Source: Taudactylus pleione
Taxonomy: Eukaryota > Chordata > Amphibia > Anura > Myobatrachidae
Assembly (NCBI GenBank): GCA_031769625.1
Contig: JAUIMM010000113.1
Location: 11,876,501 to 11,940,500, forward strand
Reading direction: 5' to 3'
Length of the DNA: 64,000 nucleotides
Shown here: piece after piece, positions 44,301 to 53,009 of the stretch
Layout: the number at the start of each line of letters is the position of its first letter
Position numbering within the stretch: position 1 is the stretch's first letter
Program-made: the position numbers and the translations under genes
Notes under the pieces: model-generated
What the model was told of the DNA's origin: nothing
Database searches by the model: none
Seen by the model: the letters and a program-made list of their open reading frames with translations, nothing else

Positions 44301-47300
44301 CTATGTAACACTGTATATACTCTGGTAGTAAGTCATTTGTCTAGGTGTAACTATGTAACACTGTATATACTCTGGTAGTAAGTCAATTGTCTAGGTGTAA
44401 CTATGTAACACTGTATATACTCTGGTAGTAAGTCATTTGTCTAGGTGTAACTATGTAACACTGTATATACTCTGGTAGTAAGTCATTAGTCTAGGTGTAA
44501 CTATGTAACACTGTATATACTGTGGTAGTAAGTCATTTGTCTAGGTGTAAAGAGGGTCAGAGGATAATGTACTGCTGATGTTCCCATAGCTCAGCGATTA
44601 TGCTCTTGCACAAAACATTGTGACTAGCCCTACAGCGCATGCATTACACAGAGTGTACTCTATGCACAAAGGTGCTTTTACCAATGGGACAGATGCTATC
44701 AGAAATGGGGCGGGACAGTGATGGGCGTTCCTGTGAGCTGACTGGGAGGTGAACTTAAAAAAATAAATAAATAAATAAAACTGCACATTATCTCTTAGTG
44801 TGACCATGAGGAACGCCATCCTGGAACAACAGCTGGAGAAGGATCAAACAGCGACAATGGATCAGGATGAACATCAGGTCAGTGACAGTAATAATGAGCC
44901 CATCACCTGCACACAGTACAGTCAGCCAGTCTATTTATCTCCAGGAGACCTATTTACCAATATTCCCAATAATGCACATGAGCTAGCGGCCACTATCGGA
45001 GAGGGATCCATTGGAAGATGTTACACTGATATCACCACAGCTACATGTAACACACCTGCTCCACGGGTAGTGTAGTGACCTGGTCAGTGTGAGGATATAG
45101 ATATACAGAGGTGGAAGTGGCCTGATGTACAGCGACAGGCTACACTGTCACTTCTCCTACGGCTCTCATTGTATGGCCATAATAACGGATCTGTCATCTC
45201 TCCCTCCCCTTCTCTCTGTGCCTGTATTGCAGACTGATCCATCACCCGCTCCCTGTGCCTAAACGCCCAGCACCAGGAATGGCTGGAGGCGGCTCTGGAC
45301 CTCTATCTGTGCCATCTTCCAGAGACAGCAACACTTTTTCAGAAGAGAGAGGCCCAGCCCACCCAGGAGCCCCAGCACTGATGCAGCTCCCCTTAGTGCT
45401 ATGCAGATGCAGGTAATTGTATGAGGAGTCATTTGGACACAAGTAATGTTGCAGTATTTACAGTATTAATAACTTCTAAATAACAGATGGAGGTAACTGA
45501 GCTTAAAAATAGAGGTAACAGAACCATATTCTATAGAAATAAGCATCACTTTTTGGTTATAATTAGGGGTGTGCACCGGCCACTTTTCGTGTTTTGTGTT
45601 TTGGTTTTGGATCTGGATCTTTCTTCGTGTTTTGGATCTGGATTGGTTTTGCCAAAACCACCCTTCCGTGTTTTGGGTTCTGGGTTTTGTGTTTTGGATC
45701 TGTATTTTTTTTAAAAAAAGCATAAAAACAGCTAAAATCACAGAATTTGTAGGTTTTTCTGCTCCTATGCTATTATTAACCTCAATAACCTTAATTTCCA
45801 CTCATTTCCAGTCTATTCTGAACACCTCACACCTCACAATAGTGTTTTTATGTCCAAAAGGTTGCACCGAGGTAGCTGGATGACTATGCTAAGCGACACG
45901 AGTGGGCGGCACAAACACGTGACCCATCTAGGAGTGACACTGCAGTGGCAGGCAGGATGGCAGTTAGAAAAACTAGGCCCCAAACTGTACATAATGCAAA
46001 GAAAAAAAGAGGTGCAAGATGGAATTGTCCTTGGGCCCTCCCACCCACCCTTATGTTGTATAAACAGGACATGCACACTTTAACAAATCAATCATTTCAG
46101 CGCCAGGGTCTGCCACACAACTGTGGCTGAAATGATTGGTTCGTTTGGGCCCCCACAAAACAAGCTGGCAATTAATGTGTCCCTGCACAAACTGGCTCTA
46201 CGGAGGCAAGATGTCATCCTCATCCTCCTCATCCACCGATTCCTCACCCTCTTCAGTGTGTACATCCTCATCCTCACAAAGTATTAACTCGTCCCCACTT
46301 GAATCCACCACCACAGGTCCCTCTGTACCTTCTGGAGGCTGGTCTCCCTGGAAGAGCTGATAATTCATTTTGATGAACATCATCTTCTCCACATTCTGTG
46401 GAAGCAACCTCCTACGCCTTTCGCTGACAAGGTTCCCGGCTGCACTAAACACTCTTTCGGAGTACACACTGGAGGGGGGGCAACTCAGGTAAAATAGAGC
46501 CAGTTTGTACAGGGGCCTCCAAATTGCCTCTTTTTCCTGCCAGTACAGGTATGGACTGTCTGACATGCCTACTTGGATGCTGTCACCGATGTAATCCTCC
46601 ACCATTCTGTCAATGGTGACAGTATCATATGCAGTGACAGTAGACATGTCAGAAATTGTTGCCAGGTCCTTCAGTCCGGACCAGATGTCCAAACTTGGTC
46701 CTGCCTGCCCTGCATCACCGCCAGCGGGTTGCTTAGGATACCTAAGTTTTTTCCTGGCAGCCCCAGTTGCGGGAGAAAATGAAGAAGGAGCCGTTGACGT
46801 GTCACGTTCCGCTTCAGCTGACAGTGTGTTCACCAGCAGGTCTTTGCACCTCTGCAGGCTTGTGTCGGCCGGAAAGAGAGACACCACATAGGCTTTAAAC
46901 CTAGGATCGAGCACGGTGGCCAAAATGTAGTGGTCTGATTTCAACAGATTGACCACCCTGGAATCCTGGCAAAGCGAATGAAGGGCTTCATCCACAAGTC
47001 CCACATGCCGAGCGGAATCGCTCCGTCTTAGCTCCTCCTTCACTTTCTCCAGCTGCTTCTGCAAAAGCCTGATGAGGGGAATGACCTGACTCAAGCTGGC
47101 AGTGTCTGAACTGACTTCACGTGTGGCAAGTTCGAAGGGCTGAAGAACCTTGCACAACACGGAAATCATTCTCCACTGCGCTTGAGTCAGGTGCATACCC
47201 CCTCCTTTGCCTATGTCATAGGTGGATGTATAGGCTTGTATGGCCTTTTGCTGCTCCTCCATCCTCTGAAGCATATAGAGGGTTGAGTTCCACCGCGTCA

Positions 47301-50300
47301 CAACCTCTTGCTTCAGGTGATGGCGGGGCAGGTTCAAGAGTGTTTGCTGGCGCTCCAGTCTTCGGCACGCAGTCGCTGAATGGCGAAAGTGGCCAGAAAT
47401 TTTTCGGGCCACCCAAAGCGTCTCCTGCACGCCCCTGTCGCTTTTCAGAAAATTCTGCACCACCAAGTTTATTGTGTGAGCAAAACATGGGACGTGCTGG
47501 AATTTGCCCAGATGTAATGCCCGCACAATATTGGTGGCGTTGTCAGATATCACAAATCCCCAGGAGAGTCTAAGTGGGGTAAGCCACTGGGCGATGATTT
47601 CCCTCAGTTTCTCTAAGAGGTTGTCGGCGGTGTGCCTCTTACTGAAACCGGTGATACACAGCGTAGCCTGCCTTGTAACGAGCTGGCGTTTCTGAGATGC
47701 TGCTACTGGTGACGCTGCTGCTGTTGCTGCGTAAGGTGATACATCTACCCAGTGGGCTGTCACAGTCATATAGTCCTTAGTCTGCCCTGTTCCACTTGTC
47801 CACATGTCCGTGGTTAAGTGGACATTGTGTACAACGGCATTTTTCAGGACACTGAGGACACTTTTTCTGACGTTACTGTACAGTCTCGGTATCGCCTGCC
47901 TAGTGAAGTGGAATCTAGACGGGATTTGGAACCGGGGACACACTACCTCCATCAATTGTCTAAATCCCACTGCACTAATGGCGGATACCGGACGCACGTC
48001 TAACACCAACATAGCAGTCAAGGCCTCAGTTATACGTTTTGCTTCAGGATGACTGCTGTCGTACTTCATCCTCCTCGCTAAGGACTGTTGGAGGGTCAAT
48101 TGTTTAGTAAAAGTAGTGGTGTTCCTACTTCCTCTCTGGGATGATGAACGACTCCCAGCAGCAGCAGCAACAGCAGCAGCGGCAGCAGTAGGCGTAGCAA
48201 TGCAGGATCCTCCGGAGGAATCCCGGATAGGAGAGTCAGTCATGCCAGTGATATGGCCTGCAGGACTACTTCCGATCCTGACTAAGGAGGAAATTGACGA
48301 GGAGGGAGTTGACGGTGTGGTTTGCAGGCGCTTGGATACAACAGGACAACGGGATTTAGGTGTCCCTGGACTGCTTACGGTCTGAGCCAAAGTTTCTGAA
48401 CTTGACAGTAACTTTTTATGAACGCGCTGCAGGTGCCGTATAAGGGAGGATGTTCCTAGGTGGTTGACGTCCCTACCCCTACTTATTTCACCTTTACATA
48501 TGGTACATATGGCAAGACAGTTGTTGTCCGGATTTGGATAGAAATATTGCCAGACCAAAGAGGTGGAATGTTTGGTCTTCTGCCCAGGCATGACCGTGAT
48601 GGGCTTTTTCATCCCACGGACAACAACTGTCTCCCCCGGAGCCTGATTTAAACAAACCACATCACCATCAGAATCCTCCTCGCCAACTTCCTCCTCAGCG
48701 CCAGCTACACCAGTATCCTCATCCTGTTGTACTTCAACAGTGACATCTTCAATTTGCATATCAGCAAGTGGACTGTGGGTGCTCCTTTCAGCACTTGCAG
48801 GGGGCGTGCAAATGGTGGAAAGAGCCACCTCTTCCCGTCCAGTGCTGGGAAGGTCAGGCATCGCAACCACCACCACACTTGGACTCTCTTTGGGGATTTG
48901 TGATATCTTCTTAGAAAGCACAGTTCTTCGCTGTGCTTTTGCCAGCTTAACTCTTTTGATTTTTTTAGTGGGAGGAGTGCTTCCATCGTCATGTGAAGCT
49001 GAACCACTAGTCATGAACATACTAGGGATCGACCTTAGCCGTTCCTTGCCACTCCGTGTCGTAAATGGCATATTGGCAAGTTTACGTTTCTCTTCAGCTG
49101 ATTTAAATGTCTTTTTCAAGGTCATTTTCCTGAACTTTGCCATTTGGGATTGTATGTGCCCTCTACTATGACATTGGGCATCGGCCTTGGCAGACGACGT
49201 TGATGGCATGTTATCGTCTATGTCATGACTAGTGGCAGCAGCTTCAGCACTAGGAGGAAGTGGTTCTTGATCTTTCTCTATTTTATTTTTATCGGAGAAA
49301 GTTTGGTCCTCCATTTATGTTATATCGATTTGATATATACGTGCGGCTAAACACAGAAAATAAATTTTTTTTTGGTTCGGACTGGAGTGTACTTTGTGGG
49401 TTACAGCACCCTTTAACGGTCAAGCCAGCCGGCCCTTTACTTATGACACAGGCGCACGCTTGGCACTACTTTGTTGATGCACGTGCGGCTACTGCGCACA
49501 CAATTCACAAACACAGAAAATAATTTTTTTTTTGGTTTGGACTGGAGTGTACTTTCGGGGGTTACAGCACCCTTTAACGGTCAAGCCAGCCGGCCCTTTA
49601 CTTATGACACAGGCGCACGCTTGGCACTACTTTGTTGATGCACGTGCGGCTACTGCGCACACAATTCACAAACACAGAAAATAATTTTTTTTTTGGTTTG
49701 GACTGGAGTGTACTTTCGGGGGTTACAGCACCCTTAACGGTCAAGCCAGCCGGCCCTTTACTTATGACACAGGCGCACGCTTGGCACTACTTTGTTGATG
49801 CACGTGCGGCTACTGCGCACACAATTCACAAACACAGAAAATAATTTTTTTTTTGGTTTGGACTGGAGTGTACTTGGGGGTTACAGCACCCTTTAACGGT
49901 CAAGCCAGCCGGCCCTTTACTTATGACACAGGCGCACGCTTGGCACTACTTTGTTGATGCACGTGCGACTACTGCGCACACAATTCACAAACACAGAAAA
50001 TAATATTTTTTTTGGTTTGGACTGGAGTGTACTTTCGGGGGTTACAGCACCCTTAACGGTCAAGCCAGCCGGCCCTTTACTTATGACACAGGCGCACGCT
50101 TGGCACTACTTTGTTGATGCACGTGCGGCTACTGCGCACACAATTCACAAACACAGAAAATAATTTTTTTTTTGGTTTGGACTGGAGTGTACTTTCGGGG
50201 GTTACAGCACCCTTAACGGTCAAGCCAGCCGGCCCTTTACTTATGACACAGGCGCACGCTTGGCACTACTTTGTTGATGCACGTGCGACTACTGCGCACA

Positions 50301-52061
50301 CAATTCACAAACACAGAAAATAATATTTTTTTTGGTTTGGACTGGAGTGTACTTTCGGGGGTTACAGCACCCTTAACGGTCAAGCCAGCCGGCCCTTTAC
50401 TTATGACACAGGCGCACGCTTGGCACTACTTTGTTGATGCACGTGCGGCTACTGCGCACACAATTCACAAACACAGAAAATAATTTTTTTTTTGGTTTGG
50501 ACTGGAGTGTACTTTCGGGGGTTACAGCACCCTTAACGGTCAAGCCAGCCGGCCCTTTACTTATGACACAGGCGCACGCTTGGCACTACTTTGTTGATGC
50601 ACGTGCGACTACTGCGCACACAATTCACAAACACAGAAAATAATATTTTTTTTGGTTTGGACTGGAGTGTACTTTCGGGGGTTACAGCACCCTTAACGGT
50701 CAAGCCAGCCGGCCCTTTACTTATGACACAGGCGCACGCTTGGCACTACTTTGTTGATGCACGTGCGGCTACTGAGCACACAATTCACAAACACAGAAAA
50801 TAATTTTTTTTTTGGTTTGGACTGGAGTGTACTTTCGGGGGTTACAGCACCCTTAACGGTCAAGCCAGCCGGCCCTTTACTTATGACACAGGCGCACGCT
50901 TGGCACTACTTTGTTGATGCACGTGCGGCTACTGCGCACACAATTCACAAACACAGAAAATAATTTTTTTTTTGGTTTGGACTGGAGTGTACTTTCGGGG
51001 GTTACAGCACCCTTAACGGTCAAGCCAGCCGGCCCTTTACTTATGACACAGGCGCACGCTTGGCACTACTTTGTTGATGCACGTGCGGCTACTGCGCACA
51101 CAATTCACAAACACAGAAAATATATTATTTTTTTAGCACTTGGGGGGAGCACCCCTGATGGACAGAGCACCCCCTGGACAACACTACAGCACTCCTTTAG
51201 GACTGGGACACTGCACAGGACTTTGGAGTGGACACAGCCCCTATGGAGAACTGACTGCACAACACAGTCCAGCCAGCCCCTATGGACTTTGAAGTAGTGG
51301 ACACAGCCCCTATTAACAACAGCAGCACAGCACAACACAGCCAGCCCCTATGGACTTTGAAGTAGTGGACAACAGCAGCACTACACTACACTACACTACA
51401 CAGCCCTAACTCCCACCCTCCCTCTTCACTGTCCACAGCCGAGTGAGAAAATGGCGCCGACGTGTGTACCTTATATAGGATCCAAAACCCGCGAGACTCG
51501 GAAGGTGGGAAGATGACGTTTTGCCTCGATTTCAGATCCGAGTCAGGCGGGAAAAGTCGAGCCTGACTCGGATCGGACTCGGATCGGGGGGGCTCGGGGG
51601 GGTTCGGATTTCAGAAATCCGAACCCGCTCACCCCTAGTTATAATCACAACTTTTTTATGACTTGTAGATCATTCAGAGAGAGATAACTGACCTAAGCCA
51701 GATGCTGCAAAGCAGGAGAGAATACATCTAGCAAGTCGCCCACATGAGAGAGGCAGAGGAACCATCCAGGAGAGAAGCAGAGGAGCTGAGAGAACAACTA
51801 CAGGAGGAGAAAGCAGAGAGGGGAAGGCTGGCAGCATTACTATCAGATAACAGCAAGAAGGTGCAGGTTATGGAGGATGAGCTAACCATCGCTAAGGCAG
51901 CAACAAAAGGTCACAATAAGCTGCAAAAACAGTTTAATAAATTGGTGGCCAAGCTAAAGAAAAAAGACCAGGACATAGACGGCCTACACCAGGAGATCAC
52001 TATGTTGAAGACACGGATGGATGACGTCGGGGCAGCGAAAGCTGAAGAAAATAATAAATAA
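40803..52061 (+). CDS. Candidate host gene: small coiled-coil protein, 4 exons, one in-frame TAG
   Basis: Exons by eye: 40803-40829 (MDRPCIRRK, good GCAGCCATGG start and GTAAGTG donor), 43690-43799, 44799-44877 and 51669-52061. All joins are GT-AG and keep frame; the product would be 202 residues. Nearly all of it looks helical and heptad-like (DNEELQKELAQLWQQH, ILEQQLEKDQ, EELREQLQEEKAERGRLAAL, LQKQFNKLVAKLKKKDQDID). A TAG at 51729-51731 (codon 93) interrupts exon 4. I do not recognise the family. Introns hold an L2-like tail, hAT fragments, a 50-bp tandem repeat and the whole antisense hAT at 45564-51637. AATAAA signals follow at 52097 and 52122. It may be a real gene with a missed exon or a mis-called end, or a recent pseudogene. 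Confidence 0.55.
41275..41715 (+). mobile_element. L2/CR1-type LINE, 3' end of ORF2 and tail
   Basis: A frame from about 41330 to 41604 reads LLTYKALHDHGPGYLKQLL, SGGQAFSFVAPTIWNSL and LESFKNRLKTHLFTQAFH, the typical C-terminus of L2/CR1-like reverse transcriptases in vertebrates. The tail AAAGCACTTTGAGTC, then AAAAGCGCTATATAAATAAA and an ATT repeat, is the usual L2-type 3' end. The 5' side is truncated at an (AT)n tract (41285-41310). It lies in intron 1 of the coiled-coil gene. Confidence 0.88.
41801..42835. mobile_element. Truncated hAT non-autonomous element, inverted relative of 24917-26773
   Basis: CAGTGGCATAACTAGGG, then TATTTGGAGCCCAGGGCAAA, matches the inverted right end of the 24917 element. 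A C-rich minisatellite (TATGCAGTGCCCCCAGTAGT type, about 41950-42640) and TCTCATTGGCTGCTGATTAA blocks follow. The other terminus is missing near 42835, so the copy is cut short. Confidence 0.85.
42843..43276. other. Unassigned intronic sequence
   Basis: AT-rich, no repeat ends. The frame 42903-43238 (-) has no recognisable domain. Confidence 0.4.
43277..43430. mobile_element. Diverged hAT MITE related to 33864-34019
   Basis: CAGGAATAGGCAATGCTGGG at the left faces CATTGCCTATCCCTG at the right, with GTAGAACTACA/TGGTAGTTCC and AGCATGCC/GCATGCTG inside. No intact target duplication. Confidence 0.75.
43690..43799 (+). CDS. Coiled-coil gene, exon 2
   Basis: Preceded by a pyrimidine tract and TTCTTGCAG; followed by GTATTT. 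It encodes TDNEELQKELAQLWQQHSTE and onward to MLSDQLRG, ending in phase 2, which matches the single leading base of exon 3. Confidence 0.6.
43902..44238. mobile_element. hAT MITE, CAGTGGTTCCCAAACTTTTT ends
   Basis: The left CAGTGGTTCCCAAACT and right AGTTTGGGAACCACTG termini are near-perfect inverted repeats, like Charlie-type hAT MITEs of vertebrates. It interrupts the first unit of the neighbouring 50-bp tandem array at AGTAAGT|..|GTCTAGG. Confidence 0.85.
44239..44552 (+). repeat. 50-bp tandem repeat, about 6 clean units
   Basis: The unit is GTAACTATGTAACACTGTAT then ATACTCTGGTAGTAAGTCAT and TTGTCTAGGT. A diverged unit lies left of the inserted hAT MITE (43850-43901), so the array predates that insertion. 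Intronic. Confidence 0.93.
44600..44757. repeat. Fragment of the 8398-9733 MITE family
   Basis: Shared words TTACACAGAGTGTA, CACAAAGGTGCT and GACTGGGAGGTG in the same order, without the CCCTAA insertion present in the other copy. No ends. Confidence 0.6.
44799..44877 (+). CDS. Coiled-coil gene, exon 3
   Basis: The acceptor is TCTCTTAG and the donor CAG|GTCAGT. It encodes VTMRNAILEQQLEKDQTATM then DQDEHQ and ends in phase 0, compatible with the start of exon 4. The frame stays open past the donor to 45075 (no domain), so retention of the intron is an alternative. Confidence 0.5.
46198..49314 (-). CDS. hAT-superfamily (ZBED-type) transposase, 1038 aa, intact
   Basis: A single uninterrupted frame. 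The N-terminal 240 residues are Ser/Thr-rich and acidic/basic, probably disordered. A BED-type zinc finger lies at about 250-298 (WQYFYPNPDNNCLAICTICK, HLQRVHKK). Then come the RNase-H-like parts: Asp in HLTTDMWTSG (about 501), Asp in GFVISDNATNIV (about 590), the hAT CxxH motif in VPCFAHTINLVV (about 610), and RWNSTLYMLQRMEEQ. The C-terminal dimerisation region (about 935-985) has LSCPPSSVYSERVFSAAG, whose Glu is the likely third catalytic residue, and the tail is acidic (EDEDVHTEEGEESVDEEDED). Family knowledge: such proteins excise and insert DNA with 8-bp duplications. No disabling change seen; long for a hAT protein because of the N-terminal extension. Confidence 0.95.
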   Translation of the reverse strand: MEDQTFSDKNKIEKDQEPLPPSAEAAATSHDIDDNMPSTSSAKADAQCHSRGHIQSQMAKFRKMTLKKTFKSAEEKRKLANMPFTTRSGKERLRSIPSMFMTSGSASHDDGSTPPTKKIKRVKLAKAQRRTVLSKKISQIPKESPSVVVVAMPDLPSTGREEVALSTICTPPASAERSTHSPLADMQIEDVTVEVQQDEDTGVAGAEEEVGEEDSDGDVVCLNQAPGETVVVRGMKKPITVMPGQKTKHSTSLVWQYFYPNPDNNCLAICTICKGEISRGRDVNHLGTSSLIRHLQRVHKKLLSSSETLAQTVSSPGTPKSRCPVVSKRLQTTPSTPSSSISSLVRIGSSPAGHITGMTDSPIRDSSGGSCIATPTAAAAAVAAAAGSRSSSQRGSRNTTTFTKQLTLQQSLARRMKYDSSHPEAKRITEALTAMLVLDVRPVSAISAVGFRQLMEVVCPRFQIPSRFHFTRQAIPRLYSNVRKSVLSVLKNAVVHNVHLTTDMWTSGTGQTKDYMTVTAHWVDVSPYAATAAASPVAASQKRQLVTRQATLCITGFSKRHTADNLLEKLREIIAQWLTPLRLSWGFVISDNATNIVRALHLGKFQHVPCFAHTINLVVQNFLKSDRGVQETLWVARKISGHFRHSATACRRLERQQTLLNLPRHHLKQEVVTRWNSTLYMLQRMEEQQKAIQAYTSTYDIGKGGGMHLTQAQWRMISVLCKVLQPFELATREVSSDTASLSQVIPLIRLLQKQLEKVKEELRRSDSARHVGLVDEALHSLCQDSRVVNLLKSDHYILATVLDPRFKAYVVSLFPADTSLQRCKDLLVNTLSAEAERDTSTAPSSFSPATGAARKKLRYPKQPAGGDAGQAGPSLDIWSGLKDLATISDMSTVTAYDTVTIDRMVEDYIGDSIQVGMSDSPYLYWQEKEAIWRPLYKLALFYLSCPPSSVYSERVFSAAGNLVSERRRRLLPQNVEKMMFIKMNYQLFQGDQPPEGTEGPVVVDSSGDELILCEDEDVHTEEGEESVDEEDEDDILPP
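49330..51120 (-). repeat. 160-bp tandem repeat of hAT copy 2, about 11 units, paired into 320-bp dimers
   Basis: The unit includes TTTGGACTGGAGTGTACTTT, AACGGTCAAGCCAGCCGGCC and ACTTTGTTGATGCACGTGCG. Between about 49,950 and 50,750 alternate units carry GTGCGACT with AATATTTT, and GTGCGGCT with AATTTTTT, so recent growth was by 320-bp steps. It lies in the 5' leader of the transposase gene. The 70-residue open frames repeated along it are by-products. Confidence 0.94.
51448..51477 (-). promoter_or_regulatory. Candidate TATA promoter of hAT copy 2
   Basis: On the - strand CTATATAAGG (51471-51480) precedes GGCGCCATTTTC (about 51448-51458). The same arrangement is seen in copy 1, pointing to a transcription start around 51,440-51,455. 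Confidence 0.6.
51669..52061 (+). CDS. Coiled-coil gene, terminal exon 4
   Basis: The acceptor TTTATGACTTGTAG lies only 31 bases after the hAT copy's right end, so the hAT landed just upstream of this exon. It begins IIQREITDLSQMLQSRREYI, meets TAG, then is open for 111 codons from QVAHMREAEEPSRREAEELR to DDVGAAKAEENNK and a TAA stop. If the start at 51744 were used alone it would give a 105-residue coiled coil. Confidence 0.6.
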
Positions 52062-52096
52062 ATGATCAGGAGAGCCCGGAGCAATGTAGCTTAGGG

Positions 52097-52127
52097 AATA
52101 AACTAATCTTTTAAAAACAAAAATAAA
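52097..52127 (+). terminator. Polyadenylation signals of coiled-coil gene
   Basis: Two AATAAA hexamers (52097-52102, 52122-52127) lie 36 and 61 bases after the stop codon; T-rich sequence follows at once. Confidence 0.55.
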
Positions 52128-52506
52128 ACTTTTATTTTGGCAAATTAAACTTACAAGGCTTCTAGTAACAACTTTTTTGAAAAAGATCTTTGGAACATGT
52201 TTGAATCACAATCGTTAGTAAAAATTAAACTTATGAACAATTAGAAATAATTATAAAAACTTAGCTCAGTCTTAATAAGATCACTCTTGGCTGACATCAA
52301 GGCAGCTGCCGAAGCAGGTGGGGTATGAGATGCCAACATGCACTATACACATATGTACTCTCTATGCTATCGCTTGCCACACTATACCACCATCACTATG
52401 CAAACTGGCAACATCGCAACTATAGCTACATGACACCGCAAATTGCGCACAGTATTTTTAAAAAGTTATAGGAGTTTAAATCTAGTTGGGGTATGTTACA
52501 CCCAAC
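52128..52506. other. Unassigned 3' flank of the coiled-coil gene
   Basis: AT-rich; no repeat ends or domain-bearing frame seen. Confidence 0.4.
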
Positions 52507-52509
52507 CTA

Positions 52510-53006
52510 GGCCCTGATTGAGAGGCGCTCGCTATTTGCGAGCACTCGCTCTGAATCAGGGCAGGCTGTTTTTTTTTTTACCCCAGCCTCCAGGCTGCTC
52601 GCTAAGCTGTGGGTGACCACCCACAGCTTTAGCAGGCGGCCTGGCAATGGTCGCGATTATCACGACCACCGGGCTTGCGACTAGACCCTTGTGGTAGGGT
52701 CTCGTCCACCACAAGCCCCAGTGAACTTCCTGCTCTAATAGAGCAGGAAGTTCACTACTCACATCACGTGTGATGTCAGTAGTGCCACCCACAAACGGCA
52801 GGCATTCCTTTGAGAATGCCTCCGTTTGTGCAGCCACCCCCCTGACCCGCCTACAAAACGGGGCGAGTTGTCGATCAACATCGACAACCATCCCGTCTTG
52901 TAGCGAGCCCCGGAGCGAGTGATTTCTCACTCGTTCACCGGGCTCGCGCACGCGCAGTGCACTGCCCGGCCATCGACCTGCTTGCGAGCACGTCTTAATC
53001 GGGCCC
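52510..53006 (+). mobile_element. Multi-hairpin Harbinger MITE, copy D
   Basis: Flanked by CTA (52507-52509, 53007-53009). A terminal hairpin (52510-52562) is followed in order by 52604-52629 (AAGCTGTGGGT), a GGTCGCGATTATCACGACC stretch, 52671-52718 (GGGCTTG), 52720-52756 (perfect 17-bp AGTGAACTTCCTGCTCT), 52754-52783, 52791-52829 (CAAACGGCAGGCATTC), 52867-52888 (GTTGTCGAT/ATCGACAAC) and 52903-52947 (GCGAGCCC..CGAGTGA). Stem sequences differ from copies A-C while pairing is kept. Confidence 0.92.
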
Positions 53007-53009
53007 CTA

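Larger units (their letters stand above)
45564..51637 (-). mobile_element. hAT transposon copy 2, 6.07 kb, apparently intact
   Basis: Flanked by perfect GTTATAAT (45556-45563, 51638-51645). Ends are TAGGGGTGTGCACCGG and, inverted, TAGGGGTGAGCGGGTTCGG. From the promoter side (right) it has a palindrome GGTTCGGATTTC/GAAATCCGAACC, a TATA promoter, about 11 copies of a 160-bp repeat, one long transposase frame and a 3' arm with CAAAACAC-type runs. Perfect target duplication and an open 1038-codon frame make it a candidate for a recently active element. It lies antisense in the last intron of the coiled-coil gene. Confidence 0.96.

Noticed and set aside
45236..45265. Possible extra exon of the coiled-coil gene after TGTATTGCAG
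   Set aside because: In the required phase it hits a stop after nine codons (TDPSPAPCA); could only be an alternative terminal exon, with no further support.
49632..51297. Series of nearly identical 70-residue frames every 160 bases
   Set aside because: They are read-throughs of the 160-bp hAT leader repeat, antisense to the transposase gene.
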